Shown piece by piece: positions 45,314-53,500 of a DNA stretch of 64,000 nucleotides. Origin of the DNA: [Ruminococcus] torques ATCC 27756 (lineage in GTDB: Bacteria; Bacillota; Clostridia; Lachnospirales; Lachnospiraceae); contig NZ_DS264358.1 of assembly GCF_000153925.1 (NCBI RefSeq), forward strand, positions 124,001 through 188,000, in the 5' to 3' direction. A model generated the notes under the pieces. It was given only the letters and a program-made list of their open reading frames with translations. It made no database searches and had not been told where the DNA came from. The stretch's first letter is position 1. Every line of letters begins with the position of its first letter. The position numbers and the translations under genes are program-made.

Positions 45314-45402
45314 CCGGACGAACCCCAAAAGAGTACGAAGCGTTGTTGTAGTTCGTATTGCCATTGTTGTTCACATTAGCGAAATTAGCCGAAGAAACGA
45401 CG
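45314..45402 (-). repeat. DGR template repeat (TR)
   Basis: This 89-bp non-coding repeat is homologous over its full length, without gaps, to 46477-46565 at the end of the variable-protein gene. Eighteen positions differ: fifteen are adenines in the TR (coding strand) changed to G, T or C in the variable copy, and three are TR thymines within the 8 nt next to the homing end. Read in the frame of the variable protein the TR is rich in AAC/AAT codons, as expected for sites meant to be mutagenised. Confidence 0.97.
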
Positions 45403-45414
45403 CATAATTAGACA

Positions 45415-45900
45415 TTACCCTTTTAACTGTGACCTGATCCGGTTATCTCGTTGACGCCACTTTTTTATCAATCCGATTTCTCGGTCGATAGCTTTAACAT
45501 AGCGACTATAGAGATTAACATCCACTTCGAATATCTCAACGATTCGTTGTAGCTCTTTTAAGAGTTGCTCGCAGTTTACTATGGCTGTATTCTGATAATC
45601 TCTTCTTTGCTCATATTCATGCAGCGTGGTCGGATATATAGAATTTGCCGCTCGAATATTGCTTGTTAGCATGGAGGCTAACTGATCTATTCGATTTTTG
45701 TAATTCAGCATCAAATATCTATATCTTGAAAAATCTTCTGTAGTATCCTTTCCATAAGCATATTTCATTCGAACAAGCCGATCCAAATCTTTTACTCCGA
45801 AGCTACGCTGCATCAACTCGATTAACATATCATGCAATTCAACGGAATATGTAATCGCCTCAAATTTGGATTCTGTCCGGTCGCTCACTAGGACACTCAT
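45415..45900 (-). CDS. avd: DGR accessory variability determinant (Avd)
   Basis: The 161-aa, strongly basic, all-helical protein fits the Avd four-helix-bundle family; its first helix reads SKFEAITYSVELHDMLIELM. Avd forms a pentamer that binds RT and the template RNA and is required for mutagenic retrohoming. The stop codon lies only 12 nt from the template repeat. It overlaps the xkdX stop by 4 nt (ATGA), so it is expressed with the tail operon. It is longer than the BPP-1 protein (128 aa). Confidence 0.88.
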   Translation of the reverse strand: MSVLVSDRTESKFEAITYSVELHDMLIELMQRSFGVKDLDRLVRMKYAYGKDTTEDFSRYRYLMLNYKNRIDQLASMLTSNIRAANSIYPTTLHEYEQRRDYQNTAIVNCEQLLKELQRIVEIFEVDVNLYSRYVKAIDREIGLIKKWRQRDNRIRSQLKG

Positions 45901-46040
45901 GCGTAATCCTTATCCGTAATCTCTTTAAATTCTTCTTCCGTGATCCAATTCATTTTCACGGCATTTCGGACACGCATCTCGTTCCACATTCCCATGTTAT
46001 AATAGCGTTTTACTTTGTCAAAATTTTTACTACGTCTCAT
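45897..46040 (-). CDS. xkdX: XkdX-family phage protein
   Basis: This 47-aa protein was too small for ordinary gene calling but is preceded by AAGGAGGAG. It matches the XkdX pattern: YYNMGMWNEMRVRNAVKM followed by WITEEEFKEITDKDYA. XkdX-type proteins are encoded near the tail tip/baseplate genes in PBSX-like and many siphovirus genomes; their biochemical role is unknown. Its stop overlaps the avd start. Confidence 0.88.
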   Translation of the reverse strand: MRRSKNFDKVKRYYNMGMWNEMRVRNAVKMNWITEEEFKEITDKDYA

Positions 46041-46054
46041 GTCAGCTCTCCTCC

Positions 46055-46375
46055 TTACAGTTCAATTTCAGACATCATGGCTATATATTCAATATCCGAC
46101 TGTAATTTAATAAAAGCCAATTCATTTTCTGGAACATCACGAAGTATAAACCAATACTCCTCTCCCATCTTTGTGATCTGTACCAGTTCCATATTCGTAT
46201 GGACATCGTCTTTTTCGCCGTCATTGATTGTGACATTTAGGCAGTTCCCATCAAAAATGGTCTCATCAATTTCCACAGGCGAAATAAAGTTGTTTCCGTT
46301 CAGTTTCAGATTATCAATCACTGTCCCATCAGCCAGAGTAATCTTATAAATCTTATCATCCATTTTGACATTCAC
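46055..46375 (-). CDS. conserved small phage protein between variable protein and XkdX
   Basis: A 106-aa acidic beta-rich protein (MDDKIYKITLADGTVIDNLKLN at the start, with a downstream ATG four codons in). Similar small proteins often sit in this place in clostridial phage tail-tip operons. No recognised domain; it could be a chaperone for the variable protein or a tail component, but neither is shown. Confidence 0.7.
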   Translation of the reverse strand: MNVKMDDKIYKITLADGTVIDNLKLNGNNFISPVEIDETIFDGNCLNVTINDGEKDDVHTNMELVQITKMGEEYWFILRDVPENELAFIKLQSDIEYIAMMSEIEL

Positions 46376-46434
46376 CTTTCATTCATTTTTTCTTTTTATA
46401 GCACAGATAGCTGTCACCTGCGTACTGTTTTTTC

Positions 46435-46449
46435 GGGGCACAGGGCCCC
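46435..46449 (-). other. GC-rich hairpin downstream of the variable repeat
   Basis: GGGGC-ACAGG-GCCCC lies 11 nt beyond the stop of the variable-protein gene and 28 nt from the variable repeat. It has no T-run on the minus strand, so it is not a normal terminator. DGRs often carry a GC-rich hairpin close to the variable repeat that promotes target recognition; assignment here is by position and composition. Confidence 0.45.
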
Positions 46450-46459
46450 TGGATTAAAA

Positions 46460-47431
46460 CTAACCAATAGGGAAGACCGGACGAACCCCACTAGAGAGCG
46501 AAGCGTAGCTGCAGTCCGTATCGCCACCGCCGAGCACAACAGCGAAATAAGCCGAAGAAACGACGTCTCTGAGCCAGAAAGTCGCACGGTTTGAAATGAA
46601 TTTCGGAACCACAGTAAATAAAGCAAGCTGCGTCTTTCCAACTGTATATCGATTCGGAACAATTTTTCCATCTCCAGCCGGTGCGAAAACGTGACTTCCA
46701 TACATCATAATCTCATTAGGAAGTTCTAAAGTAGAATCAAACCACGCCCCTCCGGAGGGATATCCTTCCGTAACGGCATTTGTCAGATGTTCACGATGAG
46801 AAAGAATCAGATTACCAAAAGCACTTGCTGCTAATGTTTTCGCCTGATCAAGATTTTTCTTATACATTTCAGAACCCACGTAACCACCAGTAGTGATGTT
46901 CGTCGCGTTCATCTGTGCATTGTAAAGTGGTTTGTCCGGCATAATGACCAAATGAGGTTTTGTAAACGCGGTATCTCCACAATCATACCAGTAATCAAAA
47001 TCCACAATCCTCCACGTATAGCTTCCGATAATCCAATAATCCCCTAAGAAAAAGCCCTTAAAGGTACCATTTTTAATATTGGTCTTCTGTTCTTCTGTAA
47101 CAACACTTCCAAGGTTCTTCCCTCTGTAAATCATTCGGCGCTGTTCCTTCGGCACAAAAGAATCCAGAATAGCAAACAATGCATCATTGGCACCAATTGC
47201 TTTATTTCCGCCCGAAGTTCCAACTAAAAACTTGTCATTTGTAGACAAAGTCTTAATTTGATCAAGCTCGGACAGATTAACCCCCGAAATAAAATCTTTT
47301 GAATTCATGAGACCAATCAGAGCCTTTGCGAAATCACTTACTAAGATCGTTTTGGTCCCGTTGTTACCATCAATCAAGACAATATTGCTCTCATCCAACT
47401 GACGAACTTTCTCATAATCTGTAATTTTCAT
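46460..47431 (-). CDS. DGR-diversified tail-tip protein (variable protein)
   Basis: This 323-aa protein has an N-terminal domain (about 1-90) that probably attaches it to the tail, a glycine/serine linker region, and a C-terminal C-type-lectin/formylglycine-generating-enzyme-like domain (about 110-323) with WIIGSYTWRIVDFDYWYD and the ending SSGVRPVFPIG typical of DGR targets. The last about 30 residues are encoded by the variable repeat. About 11 residues differ from the template-encoded version, mostly in place of Asn (for example Tyr, Val, Leu, Gly, Asp, Ser). By analogy with phage BPP-1 Mtd it should bind host surface receptors. Confidence 0.93.
   Translation of the reverse strand: MKITDYEKVRQLDESNIVLIDGNNGTKTILVSDFAKALIGLMNSKDFISGVNLSELDQIKTLSTNDKFLVGTSGGNKAIGANDALFAILDSFVPKEQRRMIYRGKNLGSVVTEEQKTNIKNGTFKGFFLGDYWIIGSYTWRIVDFDYWYDCGDTAFTKPHLVIMPDKPLYNAQMNATNITTGGYVGSEMYKKNLDQAKTLAASAFGNLILSHREHLTNAVTEGYPSGGAWFDSTLELPNEIMMYGSHVFAPAGDGKIVPNRYTVGKTQLALFTVVPKFISNRATFWLRDVVSSAYFAVVLGGGDTDCSYASLSSGVRPVFPIG
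46477..46565 (-). repeat. DGR variable repeat (VR)
   Basis: The recipient repeat, 89 bp, ending 15 bp before the stop codon of the tail-tip gene. The end next to the stop (46477-46490) is identical to the template, TGGGGTTCGTCCGG, and serves as the likely initiation-of-homing element. Of 21 template adenines in the core, 15 are changed here (nine A to G, five A to T, one A to C). Confidence 0.96.
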
Positions 47432-47451
47432 TTTGTCATATCCTCCTTTTT

Positions 47452-48582
47452 TTATCTAATGCAAAAAATAACGCGACCATCAATCGGCTGTCCGTTACTA
47501 TCCAGAATCAAAGAACTGGAGTATGCTCTCGCTACAATCGGATCTATGTCACTATCAATAATAGTTCCGTCCGATGAATCAAGAAGCTTGTCATGGTTCT
47601 CGTAACCATTATCATAAAGTTTATTGTAAACGGTAAATTCTGTCCGAATTCCTTCTACAATTTCTTCTAAAATCTTCGTTCGCTCCTGCAACTCCAATAT
47701 CTGGTTTGCCAGATTCGCCTCTACGTTCTCCGAAAGCGTATCTTTCAACTGTTGGAACCACTCATCAAATAAAGCTTGGGCGTTCTCTCGCCATGCAGCC
47801 ATTTCGGATGTATTATTGTTCGTGTACTCGTTGAACCAGGTCGCCCATAACTGTTTCCAATAGGCATTCGTTTCCTGCATATCCGCCGTTTGCGTCGCAT
47901 ACCAATCATTCCACTGTTTTTCCCAGTCCAGATAGGATTGTTGAATTTCTTCTGTCTGTGCATTAAACCATTTTGACCATTGGTCTTTCCAGAAAGAATT
48001 TGTTGCCTCCATGTCCGAGGTTTCTTTTTCATAAAAAGCATCCCATTGGTCTTTCCACTGAGCAACCAACGCATCAATAGACATCTTCTCCAAAGGCGCT
48101 GTTACAAATGGACACTCCGATGTTCCAACCGTATTAGTAATATTCGCCTGTCGTATGGATGTAACCCCAGAATTTACTCGAATGTACGCCAATGGATATT
48201 GCCAACGATCATTTGTTTTTATCATTGATGGTTTTACCGGATTTGTAGCCGGTGTACCCTTAACGATTTTAATGGTATTTGCTCGAACAGATTCTCGAGA
48301 ATCCACTTCCAAAATCACAGCATCAATTCGATTCAGAATTACTTCTGACTGTGGTACAGTTAATGGAAGCAAGGCATCGTTCAATGTCCAGGTATGATTA
48401 AACCACGCCCGTCCGATTCCGACATTCACCATCATGCCAGTAGACTCTTTTACCATCATAGCAGTCCCAACATGCTGCAAAATGCCGTCACGAATGATTC
48501 CGTCAAAAATACTGGACATTTGAATGGCGTCATATCGCCGGTCTTTGTTCTTTGAGTTATAGAACCCATAAGTGACACTCAT
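47452..48582 (-). CDS. phage baseplate/tail-tip structural protein with Trp-rich repeats
   Basis: The 376-aa protein starts with a domain (about 1-150) that is common in siphovirus tail-tip proteins (YGFYNSKNKDRRYDAIQMSS). Residues about 165-275 form four imperfect helical repeats of about 22 residues rich in Trp (for example FWKDQWSKWF, WEKQWNDWYA, YWKQLWATWF, WRENAQALFDEWF), then a coiled coil and a small C-terminal domain. It lies directly upstream of the variable protein and may carry it on the tail tip. Confidence 0.75.
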   Translation of the reverse strand: MSVTYGFYNSKNKDRRYDAIQMSSIFDGIIRDGILQHVGTAMMVKESTGMMVNVGIGRAWFNHTWTLNDALLPLTVPQSEVILNRIDAVILEVDSRESVRANTIKIVKGTPATNPVKPSMIKTNDRWQYPLAYIRVNSGVTSIRQANITNTVGTSECPFVTAPLEKMSIDALVAQWKDQWDAFYEKETSDMEATNSFWKDQWSKWFNAQTEEIQQSYLDWEKQWNDWYATQTADMQETNAYWKQLWATWFNEYTNNNTSEMAAWRENAQALFDEWFQQLKDTLSENVEANLANQILELQERTKILEEIVEGIRTEFTVYNKLYDNGYENHDKLLDSSDGTIIDSDIDPIVARAYSSSLILDSNGQPIDGRVIFCIR

Positions 48583-48602
48583 TTTTCTTCACCCCTTTCC
48601 TG

Positions 48603-49673
48603 CTATTCTACGGTAACGAATGTCGGATACGAATCAAGTCCTTCTTTGCTCTGGGAACGAATAAATTCTGTGACACGGGCTTTTCCCTCAATGCCGTATT
48701 CGTTCACAATCTGGACCATGTCTCCTAAGAAGAAATCCTCTCCATATCGGTACATTCTTGTTGTTTCAACCTTTCCCTCAAACGATTTAGTTGCGATGTT
48801 CTCAGCCAGATTTTCCAAACCTCTTTGAGAAAGCTGTGCTTTATACTCAGCATCCGTTAATGTTTCATTATCCACGGTCGAAGAAACATCTCTGGCATCT
48901 GTGTAAAGTTCCCTTCGATTCAAACCTGTTCCGGCTCCAGACGAACAAGCTACAGTTGTAGTCTTTCGATCAGCCCCTTCTCCCTCTCCGGCAACCAAAG
49001 TAACAGTTTTTAAAGTCTTCTTTGATTCCAGATAATTGGTATTGATTACATTCTCAAACTTGGGAGAAAAGATGACATATGGATTCGTGAACTGATCGTA
49101 AGAACGGTCCGCACCGGCATAGAGTTTAAAAACGAATTTGTTATCGTCGGACAGCTTGATTCGGAAACCGATATTCTTGGAATCGCACAGCTTTTTTATG
49201 GCATCATACAGATTGTCTCCGGTAAACTGTGCATCTACCGTCAACCCAGTAATCGCCGGATCTGTTGATGCTTCGAATATCAATCTTTCAACCTTTCGAG
49301 AAGCATCAGAAGGATTGATGATATTCTCATCCAACAGCTTTTTAATTCCATTTTGAAAGTTTCCGCTTAGAATCGTTTGTTTCCAAATAATGCGGCGTTC
49401 CAAAATGGATTCCAATGACCTTCCGGTGACTGTGAAATGGTTTCCGTTTTCGGCATCTGATTCAATCTTTCTATCCTCGACAATCATAGTCTGGTCGGAT
49501 TCTTTCAGCCAGAGATAGTAGTCGTCTTTCAGGATTTCAAGAATAGAATCGTTGATGCTTGTATATACCTCAAAATCACCATAGGCGGAATACCGCTCCG
49601 TCCATATAAGCGACTCGAAGGTATCAAGCACTGAAAGCATTTTCAAAGAAGTATCCAGAACAATCAATTCCAT
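48603..49673 (-). CDS. Siphovirus Gp37-like tail protein (Tal-type)
   Basis: The 356-aa protein matches the ReqiPepy6 Gp37-like family: MELIVLDTSLKMLSVLDTFE start, a SLIWTERYSAYGDFEVY segment, and the ESKKTLKTVTLVAGEGEGADRK type region cut across several strands. These proteins form the tail tip after Dit, like the tail-associated lysin/receptor-binding base. It starts 2 nt before the end of the Dit gene. Confidence 0.85.
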   Translation of the reverse strand: MELIVLDTSLKMLSVLDTFESLIWTERYSAYGDFEVYTSINDSILEILKDDYYLWLKESDQTMIVEDRKIESDAENGNHFTVTGRSLESILERRIIWKQTILSGNFQNGIKKLLDENIINPSDASRKVERLIFEASTDPAITGLTVDAQFTGDNLYDAIKKLCDSKNIGFRIKLSDDNKFVFKLYAGADRSYDQFTNPYVIFSPKFENVINTNYLESKKTLKTVTLVAGEGEGADRKTTTVACSSGAGTGLNRRELYTDARDVSSTVDNETLTDAEYKAQLSQRGLENLAENIATKSFEGKVETTRMYRYGEDFFLGDMVQIVNEYGIEGKARVTEFIRSQSKEGLDSYPTFVTVE

Positions 49674-49675
49674 AA

Positions 49676-50590
49676 CTATACCCCCTCAAATGCTGTCCGG
49701 TTTTCAATCTTAAACTGTACATTGGTCGTTCCTTCTTCAACCACATAAGCAAAAATGTTATCGCCTTTGGATAACTGAAACCAATCTGAGTCTTTGTCAA
49801 GACAGTTTAAAATATTGGTATAAATACCATTTCGAAGAAGTGTAATTGATTTATCACCTTTAATCGTTGAAATGATGATTTCATCACCTGCAACCATTCC
49901 AGAACCAGTTAGTTTCTCTAACTTATCAGTGTCAATGCGCATTACTTCTCTCGTCCCGGTATTATAAATCGTAATGTTTCTCACATTTCCGATGGCATGG
50001 ATGGTAATCACAACCCCGATTTCAGCATCACCGGAGTAATATACTGTCTGCTCAGTTTCGTTTTTAATCTCGCCAAATTCGATTAGAGATTCAGTCAAAG
50101 ATTCATTCGAAAAAGCAAACTCAAACAAAGGTTCCACACCGTAAAAGATAGTTGTGTTGGTTCCATCCGGACCAGCAGAATAAAAATAAGGATCAGGACA
50201 CACGATGGAAATTTGTGTCGTTTCATCGCTGCTGAAAATATCCGGCTCATTCGATTCCACATAGCCGTAAGTCTCACAAATGCGGTTATCTGTCTCGATG
50301 AGAAGCGTCACTCTCTTCTTTATCGGAAAGTATTTGTAGGAATCTTGTCTTGTGTCTTCGATCTGAGGGGTAAACATCAGTTTTAAAGACATAACAATAT
50401 TTCTGGAATTCACTCTTGCTGAGTTATACAGTGATCCATCATTCGTAGAAATTTCAGTCGTGTTAATATCAGCTTTGCTCGGTCCTAATCCGCTTATCGA
50501 TTGAACAGCGAACCCGGATTTTTCCGGGAACGCTAATTCAAATCTCTTGGATTCTCCTAAATAATTAGTTACCGTTACTGCTCTAATCAT
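49676..50590 (-). CDS. distal tail (Dit)-type protein
   Basis: This 304-aa beta-rich protein lies directly after the tape measure (4-nt overlap), the usual place of Dit, which forms the hexameric hub at the end of the tail tube. The N-terminal half has the characteristic segment FPIKKRVTLLIETDNR with a Gly-Tyr-Val strand, and the C-terminal half forms a jelly-roll-like domain. The name rests on position and fold-like features. Confidence 0.8.
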   Translation of the reverse strand: MIRAVTVTNYLGESKRFELAFPEKSGFAVQSISGLGPSKADINTTEISTNDGSLYNSARVNSRNIVMSLKLMFTPQIEDTRQDSYKYFPIKKRVTLLIETDNRICETYGYVESNEPDIFSSDETTQISIVCPDPYFYSAGPDGTNTTIFYGVEPLFEFAFSNESLTESLIEFGEIKNETEQTVYYSGDAEIGVVITIHAIGNVRNITIYNTGTREVMRIDTDKLEKLTGSGMVAGDEIIISTIKGDKSITLLRNGIYTNILNCLDKDSDWFQLSKGDNIFAYVVEEGTTNVQFKIENRTAFEGV

Positions 50591-53500
50591 GTATTACTCA
50601 CCAGCCCTTTCATCGCCGAAAATTGATTCTTTGTCTGTCGATAAATATCAATTCTCGACAAAGCCTTAGGCGAATAATTATTTTGTGTGAATTGATAGGT
50701 GTTCCCCGCAGAAGAACTTTCTCCATTTTGAACTTCCATCTCTGAAACCCGCTCATTCATTCCAGTGCTAACGGACAAAGCCTGATTACGACTGAACAAA
50801 GTATTCAATCGCCCAGTCCCTGCTTCAACAGCAGATAGATCAAGCACTGGTCGAATAGTAGGTTGAACGTCCATATCTGCGTCTACATAATCCGCAATTC
50901 TGGAAATGACATCATTCAATCCATCAATAGAAGATTTGGCAATTTCCCGTCCGGCTTTACCAGCTTTTGAAACGTTATCAATCAATGCGTTTATAAAACC
51001 GATTCCCGCAAAGTCACCAATTCCATAAAAACGTTTGGAAGGGGAATGTTCATCCAATTCGTCTTCCGCCGCTTCTGCTGCCGCGGCTGCCATTGCTCTT
51101 GCTTTTGCCTCTGCTTTCCAAGTATTTTCGCTTATACCATTACAAAAACCATCGACCAAATATGAGCCAGCAGATTTGAACTCACCATAATAATCTTTGA
51201 TAGCAGTTATGGCACCACTCAGCGTAGTTGTAAAAGCGGTTCTGAGTTCACTATCCTTACTTCTAACCCCCGCAATAAACTTAACCATGAGTGTAGAACC
51301 GCTAGTTTGAAATTCTCCCTGTTTTCCGTTAATTGCCGTCAATACAGCTTGAACTAAGGTTATGAATGTTGTTGTCAGTTCAGATTTCTTCGCATTTGCT
51401 CCGTTGATAAAAGATGCCAACATACTCGATGCTGCTGTTGTTACCCGAGTTCCTGCATTATTGAATGCATTGATAAATCCAGTTACACCGGTTTCCCCGA
51501 GAGTTGTCAACGCGGAACTGAAAGAAGTCATACCACTTGTGTCCAGACCAACCATCCCATTAGCCATACTCACAAGGCGATTCGTCTGGGTAATTACACT
51601 AGACAGCAGAGTTGTATCAATACCGCTGATACTGTTGTAATAATTGCCGAAATAGGAACCAAACGATGCCATGTCACTACCGAAGCTGGAAAGTGTCATA
51701 TCATCAGAGAACCATCCACCTTCTTTTGGAAGACTTTTCTGAAGTTCGACAATAGAGGTCGCAGCATTGGTTGTAGCAGTAACAATATTCGCGTCTACAT
51801 TTTTCATATAGTTGGAATACTGTGCAAAATTCTTACCAAAGGAAACAAGACTTGTCCCAAAAGAAGCAATATCGTTGTCTCCGGTAAACCAACTCACCAA
51901 TCCACCAGTATTCGGTAAAGTATTTGCCAGTTCAACCACCGCTTTTCCAGCCGTTGCAGAATTCGTAACCGCTTCCACATCGATACCGGCAATCGCATCG
52001 GAGTAGGACTTCATCGCCTTACCAAACGGTACCAGATTTTCTCCAAATGCACCCATGTCATTCTCTCCAGTAAAGAATCCAACGACACCGCCGCTATTTG
52101 GAACCGTGTTTGCCAATTCAATCAAAGCTTTTCCTGCTGTAGCAGACTCCACGATTACATTTGCATCCAAACCTCTTACTGCTTGTGAGAACAACATCAT
52201 CGCCTCACCAAAGGGAATAAGCTGCTCGCCAAATGCATCCATGTCATTTTCTCCGGCAAAGAAACCTACTACGCCGCCAGAATTCGGAATCGTGGTTGCC
52301 ATCTCTGCCATAGCTTTACCGGCAATGGAAGCGTTAGTTACAGCATCGGCATCCAATCCCTGTACCGCGGATGCAAATCCCATCATCGCCTCGCCAAATG
52401 GAATAAGCTGTGCGCCGAAAGCGCTCATATCATTCTCACCTGTAAAGAACCCGATTACTCCTCCAGAATTCGGAAGAGTTGATGCCATCTCAGCAAGTGT
52501 TCTTCCGGCTGTAGCTGCATTCGCCACTAATTCCCCATCCATACCAGCAATAGCAATAGAAAAATCCCGCATTGCTTCGCCAAACGGAACGAGTTGAGTA
52601 GCGAAATCGCTCAGGGAAGATCCTCCCGTAAGCCAAGAAGTCAATCCGTTCAGAATATCAGCCGCAGTCAGAATAAGAATGGTTTCCGCTAATGCTTTTA
52701 CACCATCTAACATAGAAGGATTAAGCTGTGTAGCACCTTCAATGAAAGGCCGCACATTTATCATAAATGCAGAAAGGTCTGCTCCGATTTGCGGAAACTG
52801 ACTGGAAACTCCAGACATAAATCCTCCGACAATACCACCTACAAATTGACCGATAGCGGTACCAATTCCCTGTAACAGCTTTCCGCCTTCTCCAATGAGC
52901 CATTCCAATCCGGGTATTTGAGCCAAAGCCCCGACCGCCGCCAGAACCAATGCCAACTCTGCGATGACTGCACCCATTCCGAGAACGCCAATCATAGCAC
53001 CCGGTACCAAAGATGCAACAGCACTGAGAGCGAGCATGATTGCTGAGAGTAAGCCAATTCCGGCGATTCCTTTAACGAGTACATTCACATCAATACCACT
53101 CAAAGCGTCGATTACCCCGTCGAAGAAAGCCATCAATAATTCAACACCGGCTTTAATCAATTCCGGAAGCTTCGTTGTGATAGCTTGAATGATTCCGATT
53201 AGAATATCGAATAACTGCTCCACGATGGTCGGTGTATGCTCAACCAGAGCCGAAAGTACGCTGTCAATCAAGACAAACAGTCCATCCACAACAGCCGGAG
53301 TAGCCGTAACCAACGCCTCGACAGCAGCAAGAACCAATACGGTAAATGCCTCGGCAATAGCCGGTCCTCCATTCGCGATTACACCAGCAAGAGAAAGAAT
53401 TCCTTCTCCAATTGCTTCAAACAGTAATGGAATCAGACTAAGAATACTGGATACTGCCACCACAAGGGATGCCGCCCCCGCTGCCCCTGATACTGCCAAA

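Noticed and set aside
45953-46040. Treating the region between avd and the 106-aa gene as empty
   Set aside because: A 47-codon XkdX gene with a strong ribosome binding site and family pattern fills it, so it was annotated instead.
51700-52640. Regularly spaced repeats of about 162 bp, CRISPR-like at first sight
   Set aside because: They are in-frame protein repeats of the tape measure, with no short identical repeats and unique spacers.
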